In this document: one piece after another, positions 57,882-64,000 of the stretch
How the letters are laid out: each line of letters opens with the position of its first letter
Position numbering within the stretch: position 1 is the stretch's first letter
DNA from: Ehrlichia ruminantium
GTDB lineage: Bacteria > Pseudomonadota > Alphaproteobacteria > Rickettsiales > Anaplasmataceae
Direction of reading: 5' to 3'
Length of the DNA: 64,000 nucleotides
Assembly (NCBI RefSeq): GCF_009728835.1
Contig: NZ_CP033455.1
Coordinates: 434,001 to 498,000 of the forward strand
Program-made: the position numbers and the translations under genes
Notes under the pieces: generated by a model
What the model was told of the DNA's origin: nothing
The model's database searches: none
The model's input: only the letters and a program-made list of their open reading frames with translations

Positions 57882-58892
57882 TTATTTTTGTTTGCTTGAA
57901 GTATCTTGTGGATGTTTAGTGCTGGTTTGTCTACTTTTTTGTTCTTCTAACATAGCGGTATAATTTTTACTTCCTTCAGGAGTTAAGGGTTGGTATGTCA
58001 TACTTTCTGGAAAAGGACAGTGTATAGTTCCTTCTTTGTATTTATCATGTGTAATTATTCCATATACACTTTTACCAACAACACCTATGGTAAAGACTGG
58101 TAATAATGCACCTCCTAAACCTGGCATACTTAATGTGAGAGCTGTAAGAAGGAAAAAAGAACAAGTTAATATTGGACTGACTGATGAAGATATTAATATT
58201 TCATCTAATGATTCTAGGTGTTGTTTTGCTTCTGTTTTTTTACCAAAGTTAAGCTTTTTCTTAATGGAACTAAGCGGATTGTTTATATCTATTCCTGTTG
58301 CTTTCTCTAATTCTCTAGCTACATCTTCAAGTGAACAACCGCTAGATGTTGCGTGTTTATGTGCAGCTATGGCTTCTTCTAATTTTGCTTGTTTCTGTAA
58401 TGCAGTTGTGTCTGATTTTAGATGACTACAGACTATTACTACCTTAACAAATGCTTCGAAGTCTTGATCAGACATGTCTTGCATTGTTTGATTCATTTCA
58501 TTTAAAAAGGCAAGTCTATATATTCCTTTGAGTATTAATAATTTTTTATTTTCAGGTAGTTTTCTTATACATCTGGTGAGTATTTTGACTTTATCTCCTA
58601 TATGTGCATCATTGTGCAAAGTGTTTACTATTTCATTTTTAAGCATTTGTTGGCTATGAAGCTCTATATCTCTAGAAAAATTGGGATGTGAAAGATATTG
58701 TTGGATTTCTTCATTGCTTTTACCACGTTCTGCTAGTTTTGCTTTTTGATGTTCTGTAAACTGATTTTTTAACTCTTCCTGGCGTTGCATCAAATGATCA
58801 TTTGATTGATTCATTAGAGATAAGATGTATTCTATAGATGGGGAACCTGCAGAGGAATATATACTTTTAATATCTCGTTCAGTGTAAAACAT
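57882..58892 (-). CDS. Unknown protein with two membrane helices near the C-terminus; possible effector
   Basis: 336 residues, family not recognised. Residues 1-220 are soluble, helical and charged (QRQEELKNQFTEHQKAKLAE), followed by two closely spaced helices at about 235-275 (PILTCSFFLLTALTLSMPG and GALLPVFTIGVVGKSVYGII), and a polar tail rich in Lys, Ser, Thr and Gln (QKSRQTSTKHPQDTSSKQK). A hairpin-type membrane anchor with a basic, polar C-terminus is a layout seen in secreted Anaplasmataceae proteins, but that is inference only. ATG 58892 starts the frame. Alone on its strand between dnaA and nadD. Confidence 0.82.
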   Translation of the reverse strand: MFYTERDIKSIYSSAGSPSIEYILSLMNQSNDHLMQRQEELKNQFTEHQKAKLAERGKSNEEIQQYLSHPNFSRDIELHSQQMLKNEIVNTLHNDAHIGDKVKILTRCIRKLPENKKLLILKGIYRLAFLNEMNQTMQDMSDQDFEAFVKVVIVCSHLKSDTTALQKQAKLEEAIAAHKHATSSGCSLEDVARELEKATGIDINNPLSSIKKKLNFGKKTEAKQHLESLDEILISSSVSPILTCSFFLLTALTLSMPGLGGALLPVFTIGVVGKSVYGIITHDKYKEGTIHCPFPESMTYQPLTPEGSKNYTAMLEEQKSRQTSTKHPQDTSSKQK

Positions 58893-59194
58893 ATATTTAT
58901 TTCTTAATTAATATGCTGATCATAGCTGTAGATAAAATGTTTATATAATCAACATTGTTAAATACATATAAAGCATGATTGCTCACCTATTATGCAACAA
59001 ACTTATTAATAATACCATACTCATGAAGATACAATAACAATATAATTTATTTATATATAAAATGCTATATTTAGCAGTGATTAACTTTATAATAAATTTA
59101 TTGTTTTTGAAATCTTTTATTTATTAGTACTTAAACCTAAGCCTAACACATATTATTATAGTATATATAAAGAATATTTTTATAAAAATTTATT
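58893..59194. other. 302 bp divergent region between the unknown membrane protein and nadD
   Basis: Very AT-rich; no promoter assigned with confidence and nothing else seen. Confidence 0.5.
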
Positions 59195-59758
59195 ATGTTA
59201 AAAAGGTTAACTATAGGATTATTAGGTGGTTCTTTTAATCCACCACACTATGGTCATATGTATATTACACGAGAATCTATAAAGCGACTTAAATTAGATA
59301 TGGTATGGTGGTTAATAGTACCTCAGAATCCGTTAAAATTTAATGGAGGATACGATATTCATGAGAGAACTGTGTTGTCCTCTAAATTAATTTCAGGTTA
59401 TAGAAGAGTTAGGATTGTAAAGGTACAAGAGTGTTATAGTTACAATACTGTAGTGAAATTACAAAGTATGTTTAAGCATATTAATTTTATATGGTTAATG
59501 GGGTCTGATAATCTTTTGGCATTTCATTTATGGTATAGGTGGAGAGATTTTTGTAAATTATTGCCTATTATAGTTTTTGAACGTACAGGGTATGTTTATA
59601 GGTTTTTTGGTACTCCATTTGTTAGTTATATGCGGAATATGTATTTTGTAAATCCTCAATTGTTGATGTATAGTAAATATGGGTGGAGTTTTATTAGATT
59701 ACGAACTTATAGTATATCATCTTCTGAAATAAGAGGATATAGTTTAAAGAAAGTGTAG
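59195..59758 (+). CDS. nadD: Nicotinate-nucleotide adenylyltransferase
   Basis: 187 residues, normal. Adenylates nicotinate mononucleotide to the deamido-NAD that NadE then amidates (nadE is at 24182-25723). Nucleotidyltransferase motif GLLGGSFNPPHYGHMYI at the N-terminus, WWLIVPQNPLK, the middle FIWLMGSDNLLAFHLWYRW, and the C-terminal ISSSEIRGY. All key residues are present. Divergent from the membrane-protein gene at 57882, 302 bp between them. Confidence 0.97.
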   Translation: MLKRLTIGLLGGSFNPPHYGHMYITRESIKRLKLDMVWWLIVPQNPLKFNGGYDIHERTVLSSKLISGYRRVRIVKVQECYSYNTVVKLQSMFKHINFIWLMGSDNLLAFHLWYRWRDFCKLLPIIVFERTGYVYRFFGTPFVSYMRNMYFVNPQLLMYSKYGWSFIRLRTYSISSSEIRGYSLKKV

Positions 59759-60149
59759 TGTTCTAATGTATAGTATATTTTGTATTAGGATAAAAATGTG
59801 TATCTGTTTTTTTAAGAGGTTATTGTATACAAATTATAAACTGTGTCTTTTTCACTACTAGTATTTTTTTTATTTAAACGTCATTTACAAAATATTTGGA
59901 AATAATATATACGTTGTCCAATGTTTCTAATGACGGGCAATTTTTTTGAATTTAAGGTTACAGAAATAATTATTTGGTATCTTATAAAATATTTATGTAT
60001 ACTGAATAGATCTTTCTGTATTAGGTCATTGTAATATCTTAGTTTTTTCGCAATCAGGGCATACAATTTTAAAAATATAGTGCTTGTGTGAAGACTTTAT
60101 TGGTAATATATAATGTGCTGTACAGCCATAGATATATAAGAGGGTTTTG
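59759..60149. other. 391 bp between nadD and pdxJ
   Basis: AT-rich, with no supported gene; a 61-codon minus-strand frame at 59881-60066 has no family features. GAGGG at 60140-60144 is the pdxJ Shine-Dalgarno. Confidence 0.5.
60140..60144 (+). promoter_or_regulatory. Shine-Dalgarno of pdxJ
   Basis: GAGGG (in AAGAGGG) 5 nt before ATG 60150; it favours this ATG over the TTG at 60147 that is also in frame. Confidence 0.7.
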
Positions 60150-60866
60150 ATGTCAAGCATTGCTTTAGGAGTGAATATTGATCATATTGCTACATTGCGT
60201 AATGCCAGAAATACTGAGTATCCTAATCTTGTTGAGATAGCGAATATAGCAGTAGCTAATGGTGCAGATTTTATTACTGTTCATCTAAGAGAAGACCGTA
60301 GACATATAAGAGATGATGATGTTTTTCAACTAAAAAATAGTTTGAATGTACCATTAAACTTGGAAATTGCTGCAATTGATGAGATGTTAGATATAGCCAT
60401 AGCAGTGAAACCAGAATGTGTTTGTTTAGTTCCAGAAAAAAGACAGGAACTGACAACAGAAGGGGGGTTAGATGTGGAGCATATGTTCTCTTATTTAGTT
60501 CCTTTTGTTGCAGAGTTACATCATCATAATATCAAAGTTACATTATTTATAGAACCTGATATCAACCAAATCAATTATGCAGAAAGATTAGCGGTTGACA
60601 ACGTGGAACTGCACACAGGTACATACTGTAATTATCATACACAGAGTGAACTTGATAAAATCCTAAAGGCGGCAGAACACTGCTACACACATAACATAGA
60701 GTGCCACGCAGGGCATGGCCTAAATTATCAAAGTGCTGCTATTATAGCGAGAGTACCATACATATCAGCACTTAACATAGGACATTTCTTAGTTTGTGAA
60801 GCTGTGCTACATGGAATAGGTACCTCTATTTATAAAATGAAGAAGGTCATCTCTAGTCCTCTATAG
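60150..60866 (+). CDS. pdxJ: Pyridoxine 5'-phosphate synthase
   Basis: 238 residues, normal. Forms pyridoxine 5'-phosphate from 1-deoxyxylulose 5-phosphate and 3-amino-2-oxopropyl phosphate (DXP-dependent B6 pathway). Conserved segments: ALGVNIDHIATLRNARNTEY, ADFITVHLREDRRHIRDDD, LNLEIAAIDEML, CVCLVPEKRQELTTEGGLD, VELHTGTYCNY, ECHAGHGLNY, and the end SALNIGHFLVCEAVLHG. The His and Glu active-site residues are intact. The 3' end overlaps the convergent HU/IHF gene by 14 bp. Codons after about 60600 use visibly more C than the first half. Confidence 0.97.
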   Translation: MSSIALGVNIDHIATLRNARNTEYPNLVEIANIAVANGADFITVHLREDRRHIRDDDVFQLKNSLNVPLNLEIAAIDEMLDIAIAVKPECVCLVPEKRQELTTEGGLDVEHMFSYLVPFVAELHHHNIKVTLFIEPDINQINYAERLAVDNVELHTGTYCNYHTQSELDKILKAAEHCYTHNIECHAGHGLNYQSAAIIARVPYISALNIGHFLVCEAVLHGIGTSIYKMKKVISSPL

Positions 60867-61137
60867 AGTTGATAGAATTTGAAAGCTTCTTGCTGGATCT
60901 AAATCTTACTCTTTTCTTAGGTGATAGCGTTTCTAGCTTTCCAGTTTTTGGGTTGTGATATTTCTTTTCTGCACATTGAATTACATGAAGTGTTCCAACA
61001 TTGTGCAGTCTGATTAAATTAGATGTTTTCAATGCATTTTGGATATTAAGCATTACTAGATCATATGCTTGACTTGATGTCTTTTTTGTTAACCCTAATT
61101 CTGCCATCAGTGTTCTCACTACCATATCCTTACTCAT
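60853..61137 (-). CDS. HU/IHF family nucleoid protein
   Basis: 94 residues, normal size for the family. N-terminal helices (VRTLMAELGLTKKTSSQAYD, LVMLNIQNAL) and the DNA-binding beta arm region (LIRLHNVGTLHVIQCAEKKY, HNPKTGKLETLSPKKRVRF). The arm holds the P-K-T-G sequence typical of IHF/HU (RNPxTG), and the tail FRSSKKLSNSIN is basic. Which subtype (HU, IHF-alpha or -beta) cannot be decided. AGGAG lies 8 nt before ATG 61137. Overlaps pdxJ by 14 bp, tail to tail. Confidence 0.93.
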   Translation of the reverse strand: MSKDMVVRTLMAELGLTKKTSSQAYDLVMLNIQNALKTSNLIRLHNVGTLHVIQCAEKKYHNPKTGKLETLSPKKRVRFRSSKKLSNSINSIED

Positions 61138-61473
61138 AACTTAACTCCTAATTTTACATAACTGAACATGAACTTAGGATATTAGGTTAGTTGATATAGT
61201 CAACTAAATTTATTGCTATTACTTAAAGCATGGTTAATTAATGTGCAATTTTTAGTAGATAATGATGTTATTTATGATTTATTTTAGTAAATTAATAATA
61301 ATTTTTACTAATTTATATCAAAATAAGCTTGTTTTAAGTGTAGTATATTATAGTGACTACAAGTATGTTGATAGTTTTTATATGAGTCTAATATATTTTT
61401 TATTGGGATAAGGTATTTGAGTATATACTATATATAGTATATACTATGATTACTTTAGATAAAGAAATCTGAG
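61138..61473. other. 336 bp between holB and the HU/IHF gene
   Basis: Both neighbours are on the minus strand. The notable item is a 26-bp perfect palindrome at 61420-61445, listed separately. Otherwise AT-rich with nothing else seen. Confidence 0.5.
61420..61445. promoter_or_regulatory. 26-bp perfect palindrome between holB and the HU/IHF gene
   Basis: AGTATATACTATA followed by TATAGTATATACT, a perfect palindrome with no loop, 29 bp beyond the holB stop (and about 280 bp upstream of the HU start). Could be a dimeric protein-binding site or part of a terminator; no GC stem or T-run. Confidence 0.4.
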
Positions 61474-62364
61474 CTAATTGAGTAATTTGGCTAATATATT
61501 AACTAGTTTTAGTAGAGATGCCTTTTTATCTAGTTGGAATTTTCTGATAGAAAATATCAAGTGTTGGATTTGAGATATTTTTGGAAGAAGTAGTTCAGTG
61601 TGAGTGTTGTTTTTTATGGTACATATTAAGTTGTGATTAGTGCTTAAACTTGTTGTAATACCTAATGTTTCTTTTATTATGTCTAGTATAATTGTAAGTA
61701 GTATGTGTTCTATTTTATAGAGAGTAATATCAGTCGTTATGATCTCTTCTACTGTTAGATTGTTACATTTTTTGGAAATTACTGCGATAAGGTTTTCATA
61801 TAAGTGGATTTCTTCTGTAATGTCTTGATTTACCATTCCTGGTGTACCTGGATAAATATGGCTTATTTTTTTATGATCTAAGTCTGGGTATGTGATTTTT
61901 AATACTTGTTGGGTTTCTTCAGTATTTAAGTCTGATAAGCCTAATGTAAAACATCGTGATCTTATTACTACTGGTACAGAATGTAAATTATGGCTAATTA
62001 AAATTATTATAGAATTATTGGGTGGTTCTTCTAAGATTTTCAACATTGCATTTGTAGCATTAATGTTTAAGTTATCTATACTGTCTATAATTACCAATTT
62101 GTGATTAGATCTTGCTGTACTTAAGTGTAGAAAGTTTTTTATATTTCTAATCTTTTCTATACCTATTATCTCTTCATTATCATGGATAGTTAAAATATCG
62201 GGATTGTAGCATTTGAAATCTGTGAATTGTGTTATATGTTGTGCAAAATAATATGCTAATGTTGCTTTACCAATACCTTTGCTTCCGTGAAATAACCATG
62301 ATTGTATTTGAGGATTACTGATTAAAGTATGCTTTGCTAACTCGTGTCCTATAATTGTATTCAT
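61474..62364 (-). CDS. holB: DNA polymerase III delta' subunit
   Basis: 296 residues. Component of the clamp-loader complex. Visible: the nucleotide-binding-like WLFHGSKGIGKATLAYYFA (P-loop), sensor region HKLVIIDSIDNLNINATNAM, and LKILEEPPNNSIIILISHN, then VPVVIRSRCFTLGL; these match the delta'/tau AAA+ family. The C-terminal region is AT-driven and diverged. The zinc-binding Cys cluster of gamma/tau is absent here, and length is short, so delta' rather than tau. ATG 62364. Confidence 0.93.
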   Translation of the reverse strand: MNTIIGHELAKHTLISNPQIQSWLFHGSKGIGKATLAYYFAQHITQFTDFKCYNPDILTIHDNEEIIGIEKIRNIKNFLHLSTARSNHKLVIIDSIDNLNINATNAMLKILEEPPNNSIIILISHNLHSVPVVIRSRCFTLGLSDLNTEETQQVLKITYPDLDHKKISHIYPGTPGMVNQDITEEIHLYENLIAVISKKCNNLTVEEIITTDITLYKIEHILLTIILDIIKETLGITTSLSTNHNLICTIKNNTHTELLLPKISQIQHLIFSIRKFQLDKKASLLKLVNILAKLLN

Positions 62365-62851
62365 GGTTTTTGTATGTTGTTAAGACTTTATATACTCTAC
62401 TATATTTTATAACATTAATTACTGAAAGATAGTTACATGTTGTATGTGATTATAAACATATAAGCATTGTTTAAGTATGGTATGAATATTTTTTTTGTAA
62501 ATACTGATATTCATTAATATTTTGTATTTTGAAGTTTTTATATATTTTTTTGTTCAATACTTAAATCAACTTATATTATACAATCTTGCTAGTGGTGATC
62601 AATGAATTTATATAGAAGATTTATCGCATATTTAATGTTAGTGACTTTAATAAGGTATTTTGTGTCTGTATGAGTTTATTATATTTAAATGTATTACTAT
62701 AGCAATAAAAGGTAATGTGACTTTAAAAATATATAATTTACGTGGTTGTATATGTAATATTTGTATTATGTCCTGTGTAGTATGTTAGATAATATTAATT
62801 AGTTATATGTTATTTAAGTACATAAATTTTTTAGTAGAAAAAATGATGTTT
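62365..62851. other. 487 bp between tsaC and holB
   Basis: Both neighbours are on the minus strand. AT-rich, no recognisable gene, repeat or hairpin. Confidence 0.5.
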
Positions 62852-63472
62852 TTACGTTATTTTGACATTAGTTTTCCTTAGTATTTCTTGAATTCTTTCT
62901 TCTGTTATTGCACCTTTTCTTAAGATTTGATATGAAGTTAAATCAATTACTGTTGATACAATTCCATTAACTAGTCTGTTGTCATCTATTGTAACTGCAA
63001 TGTGTTTTTTTATGTCATGTGGGATTTGATCAGCACGGATTGCATCTTGTTGTCCAGAGATGTTAACACTTGTTGCTACTATAGGGTGGTCAAAATTATT
63101 TAGAATTTCTAAGGCTATAGGATGATCTGGAATACGTATTCCAATCTTATTATAAAAAAATTGTTTTGGTAATTTACCATAGTTATGAATTGGTAGTACA
63201 AAAGTAATAGATCCTGGTGATAATTGTTGTATTATATGAATAATGTATTCTGTAAGATTAGAAAACTGTTTTATTTGATCTATATTACTTAATAGTAGTG
63301 ATACTGGTTTGCTATAAGGTCTGTTTTTTATTTGATATATTTTTTGTATGACTTCAGTATCATAGGCATTTCCAGCTAATGCGTAAACAGTTTCAGTAGG
63401 AAAGCATATAAGTTGGTTATCTTTTAGTGCTTGTATTGCTTGTTGTATCATAGTATATTTTATGTTGATCAT
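62852..63472 (-). CDS. tsaC: L-threonylcarbamoyladenylate synthase (TsaC/Sua5/YrdC)
   Basis: 206 residues, YrdC domain only. Makes threonylcarbamoyl-AMP for t6A37 of tRNAs that read ANN codons. Family segments: LICFPTETVYALAGNAYD, IYQIKNRPYSKPVSLLL (K-x-R...P), PGSITFVLPI, KIGIRIPDHPIALEIL, and ATSVNISGQ, with RKGAITEERIQEIL at the end. No extended Sua5 C-domain. ATG 63472; a second in-frame ATG 7 codons on (MIQQAIQALK) is also possible. Confidence 0.96.
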   Translation of the reverse strand: MINIKYTMIQQAIQALKDNQLICFPTETVYALAGNAYDTEVIQKIYQIKNRPYSKPVSLLLSNIDQIKQFSNLTEYIIHIIQQLSPGSITFVLPIHNYGKLPKQFFYNKIGIRIPDHPIALEILNNFDHPIVATSVNISGQQDAIRADQIPHDIKKHIAVTIDDNRLVNGIVSTVIDLTSYQILRKGAITEERIQEILRKTNVKIT

Positions 63473-63786
63473 GTACTGGATAAATTATATGTATGATAAT
63501 GCAAATGTACTAGTACTTGTAAATAGCAGAAACTGTGTACTCTTATTATATTGATTTTTATAGATTAACAAATATGTAAAAGTTATAACATATATAAGTT
63601 ATACTTTGATATGTGTTTTATTGATAAAAAAGGGTAGGATATTTAATATATTATAGATATTCATGATATTTTTACTGTAGCTACATATAGATACATTTGT
63701 GAATATATTTGGTGCAATATTTAAAATATGTATGGCCTATATTATACATATTTAGTTTCCTATGTTTTGTTATTAGTTGTAACTAT
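63473..63786. other. 314 bp divergent region between tsaC and coaE
   Basis: AT-rich divergent promoter region; no specific promoter or repeat identified. Confidence 0.5.
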
Positions 63787-64000
63787 ATGGTAGTTTTAGG
63801 GTTAACAGGTAGAATAGGATCTGGAAAAAGTTTGGTTGCTAGTTATTTTAGCAGATTTTTTAAGGCAGCAGTATTTGATGCTGATAATGTAGTAAGTGAT
63901 TTATATAATTCTGACAGTAATGTTATAGAACTTGTAAGATCATATTTTCCGAGTTCTGTAAATAATGGAGTTGTTGATAAGAATAATCTCAGGAATTATT
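63787..64000 (+). CDS. coaE: Dephospho-CoA kinase (gene runs off the window)
   Basis: 71 codons seen from ATG 63787: [20 protein letters not shown] contains the P-loop (family G-L-T-G-x-I-G-S-G-K-S), and [14 protein letters not shown] matches the next CoaE block (DAD-x-x-x-x-x-L). The kinase phosphorylates dephospho-CoA at the 3' position, last step of CoA synthesis. The remainder lies beyond the window, so completeness is unknown. Confidence 0.93.
   Translation, partial: MVVLGLTGRIGSGKSLVASYFSRFFKAAVFDADNVVSDLYNSDSNVIELVRSYFPSSVNNGVVDKNNLRNY

Noticed and set aside
59881-60066. 61-codon minus-strand frame between nadD and pdxJ
   Set aside because: No family features and no ribosome-binding site seen; likely chance.

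Overview
The window looks like a chromosome segment of an Anaplasmataceae alphaproteobacterium, most likely Ehrlichia ruminantium. The support is very low GC, long non-coding stretches, many 120-185 bp direct tandem repeats, Rickettsiales-type housekeeping genes, scattered gene-transfer-agent (GTA) genes and no insertion sequences. The species is an inference; no rRNA is present. Outside minus-strand genes the + strand is clearly G/T-rich, which suggests one replichore, with one striking local exception at about 30360-31180.

Layout. 1-3200: end of a membrane-anchored protein and an MFS transporter between two tandem arrays; the first array is built from the transporter's own 5' end. 3200-5940: miaB, an acyl-carrier-protein-like fragment and a third array. 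5940-16850: three minus-strand RcGTA-like genes (gp15 megatron, gp13 DUF2163, HK97 capsid) in GTA order, with sucA between them on the other strand. 16850-31200: array, dapA, a HIT gene behind an unknown 368-aa protein, mutS, nadE with a decayed glutaminase domain, hemB, and addB whose 3' end lies in an inverted duplication. 31690-50120: accessory region with three paralogous MHS-type MFS transporters on + and five paralogous two-TM membrane proteins on -, separated by large gene-poor gaps. 51020-64000: ordinary core genes: ssb, malonyl-CoA decarboxylase, gatB, tRNA-Asp, fabI, dnaA, an unknown membrane protein, nadD, pdxJ, HU/IHF, holB, tsaC and the start of coaE.

How the genes fit together. 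The core genes serve cofactor synthesis (nadE/nadD for NAD, hemB for haem, pdxJ for B6, coaE for CoA), lysine/cell-wall precursors (dapA), the TCA cycle (sucA), lipid metabolism (fabI, malonyl-CoA decarboxylase), DNA replication and repair (dnaA, holB, ssb, mutS, addB) and tRNA maturation or charging (miaB, tsaC, gatB).

The most interesting signals are: (1) 171-bp inverted repeats at the addB 3' end; flipping the roughly 650 bp between them restores a canonical AddB C-terminus, and the skew is reversed in exactly that interval; (2) tandem arrays that duplicate the ends of neighbouring genes; (3) the five-member family of N-terminal two-TM proteins with a shared upstream inverted repeat. All coordinates and identities were read by eye; no database search was run.
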